Source: Dasyornis broadbenti (taxonomy: Eukaryota > Chordata > Aves > Passeriformes > Dasyornithidae). From it: a DNA stretch of 64,000 nucleotides. A program made the translations under genes and the position numbers. Below the pieces are notes generated by a model. The model did no database searches. It was not told the DNA's origin and was given only the letters and a program-made list of their open reading frames with translations. Each line of letters opens with the position of its first letter. Position 1 is the first letter of the stretch. Of the stretch, positions 25,001 through 35,234 are shown piece after piece. The stretch lies in assembly GCA_013397935.1 (NCBI GenBank), contig VZRN01000659.1, positions 2,069,466 to 2,133,465 of the forward strand, in the 5' to 3' direction.

Positions 25001-27531
25001 CAGTTTGTGCCCATCGTCTCTGGTCCTGTCATTGGGCACCACTGGAAAGAACCTGACTCCCTCTTCTTAATCCTCTCATCTGGTATTTATACACATGGAT
25101 GAAATTCACCTGAGCCTTCTCCAGGCTGAAGGGCCCCAGCTCTTTCAGCCTCTCCTCATATTCCAGTCCTTTCATCATCACCAAGGCCCTTTTTTTGGAT
25201 TCTCTCTATGTGTCCCTGTCTCTCTTGTACTGGGGAGCCTAGAACTGGATCCAGTCCTCCATATGGACCTCACCAGTGCTGAATAGTGGGAAAACTGATC
25301 TCCCTTGTCCTGCTGGCAGCACTTCTCCTGCAGCCCAGGGTATCATTTGCCACCTTTGTGGCAAGCTCACATGACTGTCTCATATTCAGCTTGGTGTCCA
25401 CCAGGACCGGCAGTCCTTTCCTGCCAAGTCGTGTTCCAGCTGCTTGGCCCTCAGCCTTTACCTCCCTAGATTCAGGACTTTGAACTTGTTGAATTTCATG
25501 AGGTTCCTCTAAGCCCTTTCTCCAGCCTCCTTTCTTGAGGTCTGTCTGGAGTGCAGCACAGTTCTCCAGTGTATCAGCAATTAGTAGCACTCGTTATCAG
25601 TCTCTTAACTGATCACCACCCTCTGGGTCTGGCCGTGCAGTTTTCAGTCCTCACTGCTCATCCAGCACTCAGTGAGGGTGTTATGGGAGACAGTGTCAAA
25701 AGCATCACAGAAGTCAAAGTGATACCCATTGCTCTGCTGTTGGCTACTGAAACAGTCATTTCATCATAGAAGGTTAATGGACTGGTCAAGCATAACTTAA
25801 TTTTTGTGAATCCATACTGAAATCTTTGTGAAATGCCTTGTGAACCCGTGTTGCTGTGGGACAGGTGGATCACCCAGCTGTTGCGTGCAGTGCACCTGTG
25901 TCTGTGCAAAGCATTTCAGTGGCTGAATTATGAAGCAGAGAGCTGCAGAAAGACCTGCTGCTCTAGTTGGTAGAAGATATGTAAATGCAAATCATAGTGA
26001 ATTGCAGATGATAAATCACAGTGTCTTGTTTAATAGGCAGTGGGAGTGAAATCCAGTTTCTCTCAGAAGCACAGGATGATCCTCAAAAACGAAAACCTGA
26101 CATCAGAAAAGCCAAGTTACTGCTTGGCTGGGAACCCGTGGTATGTACAGCTGAATTACTGTTGCTGTGTGAAAAAAACACCAGGAGACAGTGGGGGCTG
26201 AGGGAGGGCTACATGGTAATGTTTTCCTTACCAGAATATCTTCTTAACACCATTTCCAGAACAGTTTTAACATTCTAACTTTTTCGCTCGCATATTATGA
26301 GATGTTTACCTTTCTGTAAGCCCGATGAATCCTTTGAAATACAGGGTACATAGTTGCTTATGTTACCAAGCCCGTACCTAACGGGTTTGCTGCTGTTGCT
26401 GCAATCCTCATTCCTGTCGCTGGCGACAGCAGTTGGTTTGCTTGGAGAAGTAAGATCTGCCTAATCCCCAGAAAAGATGTGACTTTCTTAGCCAGCTCCC
26501 CATTCTAACTAGCACACTGGTTTGTAGCCTTTTTTGAATTTGCAGACCAAAATCATTCCAGAAAACATGTAAACTTACCTAGTAAATGTAAGCCTAATAA
26601 TAGAAAAAGCTAGATCCAGACCCCTTCTAGAAAGATTCACAGAAGCACCTAATACTAACAGACTGTCTGACACCACAAGGGTGGTAGCAATGTGTTGCAA
26701 ACACAAAAGGCTTAAAACAGTTAACTTGTATTTCTGGCCTTCTGTGTTTGGCACAGGCAGTAACCAAACTTGTTCTGAAGTAGCAGTACGGTGTTGGTAC
26801 AGCAAGGCAAGCAGTTTCTGTGCTGCTGTTTTTATCTTCGTGTATTGGTGATGGTGTCAGCAAGCATGTCAGAGCATATGGCTCTTGAGAAGATAACTCC
26901 TCTGTTGTTCCTATCTCCATATTCTGTGCTTGTATTTAAACACTGCAATTTGTAGGATTACAATTATTTGTATGGGATTTAAGAATATCAAATGAGATGC
27001 TGGATGCCAGCTTTATACCATGCTGCGAAAGAGGATTGTTAATCCTTAAAAACAGAAGGGGCTTAAATGCTGTGTGTTTGTCTCTTTCAATGCATTAGGA
27101 ATTGAAAGTAGAATAATGTATGTCTGTTTTGATATTAAACAGACCAATCATAACCATGTGTGAGGTTTAAATTTGTTGGGTTTTTCAACTTACTATGTCA
27201 GAAAATATGTGCTGTTTAAAAGCTCAGCTGCATCAGCAGTGAGGAAATGTAACCAGCATGTGGTGCTGTTAATGCTTAGATTGGCTAAGAGTGAGACTCC
27301 CTGGCTCCCTTGTGATAGCTGTGTTATAAAAGATACTGCTGTGAAATGAGCTGATGTGAACCTAGAGTGATACGATTCTCTCCTCATTTTTGGCAACAGG
27401 TCCCTTTGGAAGAAGGTTTGAATAAAGCAATTCATTACTTCCGTAAAGAACTTGAGTATCAGGCGAACAATCAGTATATTCCCAAACCAAAACCTGCAAG
27501 GATGAAAAAAGGAAGAACAAGACATAACTGA
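6962..27531 (+). CDS. UXS1: UDP-glucuronate decarboxylase 1 (UDP-xylose synthase), 3' part: nine coding exons
   Basis: The joined exons are 6962-7066, 8426-8485, 10512-10633, 17227-17346, 21073-21116, 22155-22215, 23619-23676, 26037-26140 and 27400-27531 (806 nt, 267 whole residues then TGA). The product is recognisable as UXS1, the extended short-chain dehydrogenase that converts UDP-glucuronate to UDP-xylose using bound NAD+ in the ER/Golgi lumen. UDP-xylose donates the first sugar of glycosaminoglycan chains. If the missing part has the human length, numbering runs from V153 to N420, the same end as human. The catalytic YxxxK motif (YDEGK, Tyr231/Lys235) is in the third exon and the TSE segment (about 202-204) is in the second. 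All phases are compatible and there is no internal stop or frameshift. The transmembrane anchor, the glycine-rich NAD+ motif and Glu120 lie on exons outside the window. The gene converges on ECRG4. Function is inferred from strong family resemblance recalled without a database search. Confidence 0.96.
7067..8425 (+). other. UXS1: UXS1 intron
   Basis: About 1.36 kb of AT-rich sequence between two short exons. I see no repeat, RNA gene or coding exon in it beyond the splice signals. Confidence 0.85.
8426..8485 (+). CDS. UXS1: UXS1 exon (residues ~189-207)
   Basis: This 60-nt exon has its acceptor AG at 8424-8425 and donor gtaagt at 8486. It encodes [19 protein letters not shown] between two split codons. 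The STSEVYG segment carries the Ser/Thr position of the SDR catalytic triad. The 105-nt exon before it and the 122-nt exon after it join in frame. Confidence 0.96.
8486..10511 (+). other. UXS1: UXS1 intron
   Basis: About 2.0 kb of intronic DNA. I recognise no interspersed repeat or RNA gene. Open frames here are short and unrelated to known families. Confidence 0.85.
10512..10633 (+). CDS. UXS1: UXS1 exon with the YDEGK active site (residues ~208-248)
   Basis: The acceptor is cacag ending at 10511 and the donor gtatta starts at 10634. The exon completes an aspartate codon and then encodes 40 residues, ending YAYMKQ in phase 0. [20 protein letters not shown] contains the catalytic Tyr and Lys, which count to 231 and 235 as in the human enzyme. 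PIGPR just before it is a conserved substrate-side loop in this family. Confidence 0.97.
10634..17226 (+). other. UXS1: UXS1 intron, the largest in the window
   Basis: About 6.6 kb with several T- or A-rich stretches, including a T run near 15535-15547. I see no recognisable transposon or exon. Open frames of up to about 130 codons on both strands look like chance frames. Confidence 0.8.
17227..17346 (+). CDS. UXS1: UXS1 exon (residues ~249-288)
   Basis: This exon is 120 nt, phase 0 at both ends. The acceptor ctgcag ends at 17226 and the donor gtaagt starts at 17347. It encodes [18 protein letters not shown], then a GRVVSNFI segment and [19 protein letters not shown] is a hallmark of UDP-xylose synthases and contributes to nucleotide-sugar binding. 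It follows the largest intron of the gene in this window, about 6.6 kb. Confidence 0.96.
20283..20463. repeat. Direct repeat A, copy 1 (~181 bp)
   Basis: Starts tacttagctctagata and ends gatgcatatccca. It matches 22575-22754 with a handful of substitutions and one extra G, about 97% by eye. The similarity stops abruptly on both sides. I do not recognise it as a known transposon. Confidence 0.95.
20616..20642. repeat. Perfect inverted repeat, 11-bp arms, 5-bp loop
   Basis: Arms agagaccacta (20616-20626) and tagtggtctct (20632-20642) are exact reverse complements around acatt. It could form a small hairpin, but nothing indicates a miRNA-length stem. Confidence 0.9.
21073..21116 (+). CDS. UXS1: UXS1 short exon (residues ~289-302 plus split Ser303)
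   Basis: This exon is only 44 nt. The acceptor tttag ends at 21072 and the donor gtaagc starts at 21117. It encodes [14 protein letters not shown] and two bases of a serine codon completed by the next exon. The human protein, as I recall it, has GSGSQ where this one has GPGTQ. The remaining residues, including the TRAF segment, are unchanged. Confidence 0.94.
21213..21313. repeat. Direct repeat B, copy 1 (~101 bp)
   Basis: Contains ttgaaatctgatttcagcat and matches 21983-22083 with about nine differences in 101 bp (about 91% identical). It begins about 96 bp after the preceding exon's donor site. Confidence 0.9.
21983..22083. repeat. Direct repeat B, copy 2 (~101 bp)
   Basis: Same orientation, 770 bp right of copy 1 in the same intron. 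It is more diverged than repeat A, so it is probably an older event. Confidence 0.9.
22155..22215 (+). CDS. UXS1: UXS1 exon (residues ~303-323)
   Basis: This 61-nt exon has its acceptor acag ending at 22154 and donor gtgagt at 22216. It encodes [20 protein letters not shown] in phase with both neighbours. It ends in phase 0. It lies just right of the second copy of a 101-bp duplication and left of the second copy of a 181-bp duplication (see findings). Confidence 0.95.
22575..22754. repeat. Direct repeat A, copy 2 (~180 bp)
   Basis: Same orientation as copy 1 and 2,292 bp further right. The two copies bracket the UXS1 exons at 21073-21116 and 22155-22215. Their flanking sequences differ from those of copy 1. 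Confidence 0.95.
22934..22954. repeat. (TA)n microsatellite
   Basis: About ten uninterrupted TA units following ttacatc. A typical dinucleotide repeat. Confidence 0.95.
23619..23676 (+). CDS. UXS1: UXS1 exon (residues ~324-342)
   Basis: This 58-nt exon has its acceptor tgtag ending at 23618 and donor gtgagt at 23677. It encodes [19 protein letters not shown] and the first base of a glycine codon. The human protein is recalled as IKNLV here, so Lys replaces Asn. Confidence 0.95.
23677..26036 (+). other. UXS1: UXS1 intron carrying a ~1.05-kb CR1 fragment
   Basis: 2.36-kb intron. The left part is AT-rich, with three copies of ctgtgcaatct (23909-23957). The right part is dominated by an antisense CR1 fragment (24771-25823). 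I see no exon between the flanking UXS1 exons. Confidence 0.85.
24771..25823 (-). mobile_element. CR1 LINE fragment with 3' UTR and decayed reverse-transcriptase end
   Basis: In + orientation it begins agaatcatggaatggttgag, the reverse complement of the CR1 3' terminus. It continues through familiar CR1 segments (ggaccatgtccagatggc, cttgtactggggagcc, ttggtgtccaccagga). On the - strand near 25670-25715 a decayed reverse-transcriptase peptide, [13 protein letters not shown], can be read. It is truncated and internally deleted compared with the usual avian copy. It is antisense to UXS1. The left edge is sharp and the right edge is approximate. Confidence 0.92.
26037..26140 (+). CDS. UXS1: UXS1 exon (residues ~343-377)
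   Basis: This 104-nt exon has its acceptor aatag ending at 26036 and donor gtatgt at 26141. It completes the split glycine and encodes [20 protein letters not shown] followed by [14 protein letters not shown]. The DDP-x-RKPD-x-x-KA-x-x-LGW pattern is the conserved C-terminal nucleotide-sugar-binding region of this family. Confidence 0.96.
26141..27399 (+). other. UXS1: Last UXS1 intron in the coding region
   Basis: 1.26 kb between the penultimate and terminal coding exons. I see no repeat or other gene in it. Confidence 0.85.
27400..27531 (+). CDS. UXS1: UXS1 terminal coding exon (residues ~378-420, stop)
   Basis: The acceptor aacag ends at 27399. The frame runs 44 codons to TGA at 27529-27531. 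It encodes [20 protein letters not shown] and a basic tail ending KKGRTRHN. Human ends in RHS as recalled, so only the last residue differs there. The rest of the exon is 3' UTR. Confidence 0.96.
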   Translation, partial: VPLEEGLNKAIHYFRKELEYQANNQYIPKPKPARMKKGRTRHN

Positions 27532-28156
27532 AGACTGTTAGTTGGACAGGAAATTCCCTGCTTGACATTTGACGGATGTAATTTTTTTTTTTCTTTTTGC
27601 AAGAGAAAGACTTTAAAACAGGTATCATGAAGAACGAACTGGAATTTCATTCTGAAGCTTGCTTTAAAGAAGTGGATGTGCCTAAAAATAACATAAATAT
27701 TCCCTTTCCCTGCAAATCTTGCCTTGCACTTTTTAAATCTATCTTTTTATGTAAAATAGAGTAGAAGCATCTTTTAGTATCTTCAAGTTTTATATATTGA
27801 TGTGAGATCATTTTGTTGTGACTGTCCTTGACAGTTTTATTTACTGGTTTCTTTGTGAAGCTGATGATAAACACAAATGGGATGGAAATGCCAATTTATT
27901 TATAAAATGGGTACTATAAAATATGAGATGTTCTACTATGCATAAGAAAAAAGCTAGTGGTATTGTCAGGTGAGAGACACTGACATCTGCATATAGAAGA
28001 GTTTAAAAGAATTCTGTATGAGAGCTTTATGTATTCTTTAAAGGAGAGATTTTTTCAAAGGTTTAGTTTTAGTTGTACACTTGAATTTGAGATATTTTCA
28101 TTGATTACCATGGATAAGGATATTTTGAATCACTACTGTGTTGTGCGTACTCTGGG

Positions 28157-28162
28157 AATAAA
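28157..28162 (+). terminator. AATAAA polyadenylation signal, UXS1 (proximal)
   Basis: A canonical hexamer about 630 bp after the UXS1 stop in AT-rich sequence, with a GT-rich stretch (ttggttaccgtggttg) about 15 bp downstream that could act as the downstream element. Usage is not shown. Confidence 0.5.
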
Positions 28163-28203
28163 GTTAATGTATTATTGGTTACCGTGGTTGAATATGCTAT
28201 TTT

Positions 28204-28209
28204 AATAAA
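28204..28209 (+). terminator. AATAAA polyadenylation signal, UXS1 (distal)
   Basis: A second canonical hexamer 47 bp after the first, within tttaataaaatact. Either or both may be used. Confidence 0.5.
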
Positions 28210-28230
28210 ATACTGAAACTTCTATTTGCT

Positions 28231-31200
28231 AGTTTCAAGGTTTCACTGTGAGCATTTCTCTGGATTTGCACATCTGTGGATTTATTGTGTATTAATTATA
28301 AAGTAACAGTCTGTAAATAATCCACTCAAAGTTAATAACTTTGGTCTTTTATTGCTTGTCTCTTAACAGATGTATAGTAAGGGCTGCAGGATGTCTATTG
28401 AAATAGATTGACCAAAACCATCCTGGTTTCTTCAATTCACGTAGTTGATGGTGATGCAGGAGTATAATATTTTCTTTAAACCATGAAGCCTAACTTCAGT
28501 CTTCCTGAGGAAACACGGAGGAAGTGTTTCCATTTTAAGCAGTTACTAAATTGCCAGTAAATGCTTTCAACTTTGGTAACTATGCCTGTCATCTTAGCAG
28601 AAAAAAGAGAGCAAACCAGCAAAACAAAAACCCTCCAATTCTCCTTATTTTTGGTAATTCTAGTTTTTGAAAGGTGTTTTGGCTTAGTGCTACTCAAAAT
28701 TGAAAATCTGAAATCTCATCAAGCAAAGTGACTTGACTTTATCTCATTAAAGCTTGATGTTTTTGTTAGCTTTTGATTATCTTTAGGTTGATACAAATTG
28801 GGAGTTATTAGTAACGATGATGTTAGGCCCAGCCCTGGGAAGATTCTGAGAGCAGTGTGGCACTTAGTTAGGCCACTTTGTCTGAGCTGTCTGCCAGAGT
28901 ATCACAGTGCTTGCATGGCTTGGAGTCCCATCCAGTCTGTCTGGTAAAGTTCCCAGGGATTCCAGCAGTGGTGGGGCTGCTGCGTTCATTGCTGTGCCCT
29001 GCCTGGAGTGGGACTGCAGGGATCCTTTTAAGATAAAACGGGTTTTTCCTTGTTCATAAGTGCACATTGTCCTCCACTGGAAATCCGCCATACAGCTAAG
29101 ATGAGGACCCTTTTTCCTGTCTGGATTCAGAGGTAGAATTTGGATATTACACATTACCTACATCTTTTCACAGCCAAGCAGCTTGAGATCTGCTTTTTCT
29201 GTTTGAAACCTTTTCCTAGGTACTTGATCTGGGCATTTATTGCATACTAAATAGCCTGAGAAGTGCACCATGGTGTGCTGCTCCAAATGTGCCTGTAACC
29301 TGTCATTACTGAAACATTCACAAAGCACAGCCTCTCCCTGTACTTGAAGCCACAGCTGGATGTGTGTGAAAGTAGTGCCCACTTCTTTAATAGTTCTGTG
29401 GAGAGAACTGTTAATCAGCTCCCAGCAGGGTGGTTTTAACCCTTAAAGCCCTTAAACTCAAGGTTATATTTGGGGGATGATGCTCTTTCTCCTTAGGTTT
29501 TACTCCTCGTGCAGATTGTGCCTTTGAACACCAAAGTCTATGAAGAGATGGGACGCAGGTGCAACCCTGGTCCAACATTCAGCACAGCCATGGAGAGTAA
29601 ATGGGAGCACTGGGTATCAGCTGTTACTTCCAGGACTGTCTTTCATTTAATCCAATGACTTCAGTACAAAGTATGTAAACTTGTACAGGCACAAGCATGC
29701 TACTACAGACTAGCACAAAATGTGTATTTTCAAAAAAGATAATCCCCCCAGGAAGTCTGAATCTTTAGATACAACAGAGGAGGATTTAAAAGCTTTCTAG
29801 CTTACTTCACAGCCTGACTTCATTCATAAAAGGAGCAAATGGAAGAGAGGGCAAATGGGTGGTACCAGTACAACCCATCTTGAGTGTGTGTGATGCCTCC
29901 CACTGGGCCCAAATGACAGGACTGGGTTTTCTGCTTTCCTCACATTGTTTCTAGTTTCTGTTTCACAGGTTCCTGGTTAAGCTCCCATGTTCTTTCTAAA
30001 TAGTGTAATCCAGAAACATCAGCTGAGGCAGCTGTTCCCTGTAGGTTTTGAAGCCAGTGAGTGGCCATCTAGCTGATTTGAAAGGCATGAATCATGTTGA
30101 AACAAAAGTCTGCTGGTGCTTAGGACTGAAAGTCTGGGGTACTTTGAAGTTTTGTTTGGTCTGAACTGAATCTTCAAGAAGGCAGATGAAGGTTTGTGTG
30201 TTGGTGCTCTGCTCCTATCAGAGGTAGGAGAAAGAGGCATCAAGTGTGTTGGGAACCACAGGTAAGAAAGAGCTGTTGCCTCTCCAGAAGAGCCACTTTT
30301 GATGGAGGGCGGTAGAATACAGTGCTGAAAGCATGGAAATGTACGACTTGGGAGTAAATGAAGCTGTGCTCTTTTTTTTTCTCCTAGACAGTTTGAGAAT
30401 TGGAATTTTCTGCCTTCATCAGACAAGGTGCCTATTTATTCACAGTGATCTGTACAAATGAGCAGCTCAGCTGGTGTTAGGTGCGAGTCCTCCCCTCTCA
30501 GTAGGAACTACACAATGCAGCAGAGGGAGCTGGCCAGCTTGGTGCTGGTGAGACCAGCTTTCCAGAAGGAGAGGTGTGCAGGGCACCCACTGCTCTGCAT
30601 TCTTTGATCCTCACAAGGAGGACCACTCCTGCTGTGGAGGTTACTACAGCATGAGATCCACAGTTGGATTTCATTATTTTTTTCACGCATCATATACTTT
30701 TTCTTTATTTCTCTATGTAGGTGTCTAAGGGGTACTGTCATTGCTAGTCTACAGACAAGCGACAGAGGGGCTTGCACACCTAATTTATTTTAAGTAGTTA
30801 CATGAATATACATTCTAGAGAAGCCTCATGCCTATCGTTTTGCTGAACGAGGTAATAATGATCTGACAGTTTCTGTGTCTAAGGTGTTTGCAGTTTTTCT
30901 TAACCTATATAGACTCTGGTGGGTTTAGTAGCCAGTGAATTCACTCCCATTTGGGTATTAATGTGTCTTCATCTATTTTTTTTTCAATAAAGTTTTAGAA
31001 ATGTAATCTATTTGAAAAAGAATACTTCACTTTTCTAAGGGTTTGAGTTGAGTTTCAGAGTTGAAAGAGGCATAATTGCCTTAGAGGAAAGGCTACAGAG
31101 GGCAAAACGAGGCATCGATTACTTTGATGGATTGAGCCAGTCCCCAGCCTTCCTAGTATTGAGTTTAATGCAACTTGAGGCCAGGAAGTCCTTGGGGGTT

Positions 31201-32632
31201 GTTAGGGGCTGGTCAGGGGCCACCTGTCCACAGGAAGAAGATGCTTTTTTGTCGACGAGGGAACTGTGTGCTCAATACTGCTAGCCCTAGCAGCCATACA
31301 TACCGTCCCTGAAAGTGGCTGGGAATGTAGCTGCCACAAATCCATAGTTCTCTGGTGTGAATGTTTCCCTGTGCAGGGATTTCAGGTGGCAGCAGGAGAA
31401 GGGAATACCTTACTTGCGGCCCTACACTCCTTAGAGCTACCGGGAAGAGCAGCAGTAGTTCTGAAGCAAGGCAGGGCTCCTTCTGTATGGCAGGAGGCTC
31501 CTGAGGGCAATTCTGTATCAACAGGGAGATTTTACTAAAATAACTCATATTTGTTGCAAAAAACCCTCAGATTTTGATTCTCTGTTCCTTTTCCCAGTCC
31601 TTCTCTCTTATTCCATAATAGCAAATCTGACAAGTCTTTGTCCACCTTGGTTTGTTGCCATTTACAGCCTGGAACAAGCAACAGCTTGTTCCTTCTTGCA
31701 GTGTTTTCCCCAGATGCTGGCATGCTCTTCAGCAAGGAGCGGGATCCTCTGAATGCCGTAGCTGAAATAGCTGGAAGGCCCAAAGCACAAAGCCACAGGG
31801 AACAGTGGCCTTAAGTGTTGTCAAAGCCACACACATCAATCTGGGCTCTGTCCACCCCACTGCAGAGAAAGCTGTTTTAAGCAAGGAAGGCTACATCTTC
31901 CACTTGGAAAACAGTCCTGGAACAGAAGTGCTCAGTCCCCCATTCCCAACATGTTTGTGTCACAAGTAGGCACTTAAAGGGAATGATGATTTGTCCCCCT
32001 CCAAAAAAAAATTAAGGCTGCTGCTGCAGACACTGAATTGGGAGAGAAAAATCTCAGTCTCAGCTTGGGGGAGTGCGTGAGAGTGGCTGTGAGGACACAG
32101 CAGTAATGTTTCCATGCTTTGGCAGAAGGGTTTGCTGTCAGGTGTTCCCAGCAAAGGAGGCAGCAAAGCCCTGTGAGTGTGATGGATCTGCCTGGCCGAC
32201 ACTGACAAACTCAGGGATGCTGCAGCAGCATCAGGCCTTGAAACATGAAGTGCTGGAGCACGGCCAAGCTGTGCCTGCACTGTAGGGAGCCACAATGAAC
32301 AATTGCTGCTCTTCTGTCTTGCTGGAGAGGTTACGTGATGTCAGTGCTGGGATGGCTGAGGCTGATGCTGATGTGAAGTGCTCTGGGCCGTCTGCACAGC
32401 AGAATGGAAATGCTTAGAGGAGGTGCACAGTGTTGTCTGTGTTTTGAGACAGAAATAGTCAAAGGAAATTAAACTTTGAAGCACTCCATGCATATCTGAT
32501 GAATTTATTTTTTTTTCCAATAATTTTCCTCCTTTTGCCCAAACCTGATGGCTCATCATTGCAGCTGCTGCTCTGCGAGGCAGGTGCACCCCTCTGCAAG
32601 AAGGAGGGTGCCCTCATATCAAAGCTATTGCC
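28231..32632. other. Intergenic DNA between UXS1 and the solo LTR
   Basis: About 4.4 kb with no recognisable exon, RNA gene or transposon. Open frames on both strands are short or without family resemblance. An isolated AATAAA near 30986 has no gene in front of it that I can see. Confidence 0.7.
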
Positions 32633-33147
32633 TTGTGGTGGGTGACCCCAGCCAGCAGCAAAGCACCCTCACAGCCACTCCCTCCCCCTGCCGCAGTGGG
32701 AGAGAATTAGGAAATCGGGAATGAGTACTCTTGAGGGTTGAAGTAAGAGCAGTTTAATGAGTGAAGCAAAGAAGAAAACCCAAGTGATGCAAACTCTCCC
32801 AAGCAAGACTGGTGCTCACCCAGTCTCTGAGCAATGGCTTCCCTGGAAGGCAAGGCCCCCACCCTCTTACTCTTCTTCCCAGCTTTTATTGTTGAGGAAG
32901 TCATTATACCATATGGAATTGGCCGGTTTGGGTCAGCTCTCCCACCCATGTCCCCTCCCATTCTGTCACCCAGCCCTAGTGCGCCTGCTGGGGGACAGTG
33001 TGGGAAACAGGCTGTGCAAGCACTGCTCACCCACAGCAAAAGCATTTGTGTGCTTCCTACGCCGGTTTAGTCACAAATCTAAAACGTGATATCATACGTG
33101 TTGTTACGGAGAAAGTTAACTCTGTCCCACTCCTTAACCCTGCAACA
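32633..33147 (-). mobile_element. Solo LTR resembling avian ERVL-type elements
   Basis: In + orientation it reads ttgtggtgggtgacccc, then cagcagcaaagcacc, cacagccactccc, ttgaagtaagagcagtttaa, cccagcttttattgttgagg, gggtcagctctcccaccc and aagcactgctcaccc, ending ccctgcaaca. This order matches the abundant LTR I know from bird genomes, seen in reverse. On the - strand it starts TGTTGCAGGG and contains caataaaagctggg, which includes a polyadenylation hexamer. I see no internal viral genes or second LTR nearby, so it looks like a solo LTR. Edges are uncertain by about 10 bp, and I could not fix a target-site duplication. Family assignment is from memory. Confidence 0.8.
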
Positions 33148-34972
33148 CAATATAATGGAAAATATTTTTTTTATTTTTCCTCTTAGAGAACTCAGAAGAC
33201 AGAGATCATAGACTTGGTTGTGAGCCTGCAAGGCACAGAAGGCTGCTGGACTGAGTCAGCCTGAAAGAATGGACAGAGTTTGCAAAAGCCTAGGGGAGAG
33301 ATGGTCTTTATTTACAGCACTTTTTTTATTATTCCTTATCCAACATGTCTGAATTCCCAGTTGTAAATTCTGGGAAATGATGGAAATTATCAGCATGGTT
33401 CAAACATTGCCAAATTCAGTGCACTTTTTTGGTAGGACACAAAATGAGAGTATTCTTCTAGGAATAGGTGTTTTCCAACTGTGCGAAAGAGTCTGTGCTT
33501 GACTCAGAATCCGAATATTCTGTATTTGGAATGCAGGCTCTTCTACCAAGGAAACACACCAGTTGAAACCATTAAACTGACAAGGATTCTGCCAAGATTT
33601 AGCCTAGGGAAGGCTGAAGATTTGGAGCATGTTGGGCTAGTGTGGATCTGTGCTTGCACAGACGTGAGCAACATGTTTGTTCAGTTTGGCTCCCTCAGCA
33701 AAGACCTATCTCCCGGGAAGTGTTCCTGCAGGGAGCTGGATAGTGCTGGGCTGCATCTCCTAGACACCAGTCCATCACACAATGAGGGCTTTAAGCAAAA
33801 GATTAGGGAAATACACTCTGAGTTAAGAAGTGAAGTGTAAAGAATGATGTTGCCGTGATCCATGCTTTGGAAATTTCTTGTAAGCTTTAGATGAGAGACA
33901 ACTAACGCATCCATGCTGTCTTCTCTGACTGCTATAGTTAGCGGAACACATTTAATCTCTCTATCCTGATTCTTCAGTTCCAGAAGTCATGGAGTAGCTA
34001 GCCTTCCTCACCTGCCCCTTCTCAGTCCTCTACATTTGTCAAGAGCCAGCAGTGCTTTGCTCTGCTCAGCTCCTCCTGAAGCCCCTGACAGCTGAAATCT
34101 CCCTCCTAGGCTGATGTTGCTGTGATACAAAATTGGTTGTCTTTTGGGATTCTTAACATACCTGATGCCACCAACAATCCCCCTTTAATCCACTGTGTTT
34201 CACTAGCAGATGCCCACTCTCTCATATATTTTGATGCTCAGCCTAATGTGCATGTTCTAGCCTGAACTGCAGGCAGAAGGAATTTTGCAGTAGGAAATTA
34301 TTATGTCAGGGGATTGTGTTGGATGCTGTCTGACACTAACTTAATTTTAAATAGCTTACTTTGTTGTTTTATTCCCTGTTTTGAGCTAGGCTGAGAGCTT
34401 GACATTAAGTGGAATGGACACAAAGGGGAGTATTCAGCAAAGATAACCTTTGGGTTATCATGCCTGGGAGGGGTTGGGGCTGCTCAGGTTGAATGCTCTG
34501 CGCCTCAGCAATTACTGCTGAAGTCAAGTTCCTGCCTTGAGCCCGTTCCCTGGAGAATCATTTCACAGGCTTTGTAGGTAGGCAGGCTCCTCTGTACTGA
34601 ATTAAGCTTTTGTGAATATCTGTGTCCTTGACCCAACAGGAGCTGCAGAAGTGCCATGTCAGACAGGCTTGGAGGGCTGCGCACTGTAGGTATGGAAACG
34701 GCAGAGGAGGCAACAAGGCAGCACTTCAACTGAGAGGAATCCTATTTTTCTTTTCTCCCAAGAATAATTGGATTTATTTGTTAATAGAAATGTGAATGGG
34801 CAGGCACATCTTAAATGTACTGGCTTATATTATTTATTCTATATGCCAAAGTAGATGATATAATGTAATTGTGCAATTGATTGTAAGACAGCAAATGGAA
34901 AAGCCCTTTAAAAAGGAATCTGTAGTAATACAGTTGGAATTAAACTTGCTGTTATGAAGTCTACTAAATAAT
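33148..34972. other. Intergenic DNA between the solo LTR and the ECRG4 3' end
   Basis: About 1.8 kb. I see no coding exon or transposon. The right end is AT-rich, and TTTATT at 34833-34838 is a possible distal ECRG4 polyadenylation signal on the - strand. Confidence 0.65.
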
Positions 34973-35030
34973 GGCAACCTGTTATTTTATCTTAAAAAGC
35001 TGGCAACCTGTTATTTTATCTAAAAAAGCT
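34973..35030. repeat. 29-bp tandem duplication at the ECRG4 3' end
   Basis: Copies 34973-35001 and 35002-35030 both start ggcaacctgttattttatct and differ at one base. The repeat abuts the likely ECRG4 polyadenylation hexamer. Confidence 0.95.
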
Positions 35031-35035
35031 TTATT
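35030..35035 (-). terminator. Candidate ECRG4 polyadenylation signal (AATAAA on - strand)
   Basis: TTTATT on the + strand, 200 bp beyond the ECRG4 stop. This would give a 3' UTR of roughly 220 nt. A further copy at 34833-34838 would give a longer one. Confidence 0.5.
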
Positions 35036-35234
35036 TCTATAACACTTTATATATAGTGTACTACTAAGTAAAGATAGTTTAAAAAAGTCATGTTGCTTTC
35101 ATCGAAGTCTGGCAATTCCTTTACTCTTGCTGTTTGACATGAATAGAAGGAAAGCAGGGTCGTTCTGACTGAGAGAGGGCTCAGCCTCACCCAGTGCCGA
35201 CCTGCAGGCACCAGCTATAGTGGGATTAATAGCA

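Larger units (their letters stand above)
27532..28230 (+). other. UXS1: UXS1 3' untranslated region (end approximate)
   Basis: AT-rich sequence follows the UXS1 stop with no other gene signal. Two canonical AATAAA hexamers occur at 28157-28162 and 28204-28209, so transcripts probably end near 28180 or 28230. The end is inferred from these signals only. Confidence 0.6.

Noticed and set aside
31020..31160. Possible CR1 or other repeat near ggcaaaacgaggc
   Set aside because: A few CR1-like words but no ordered match to the element's 3' end.
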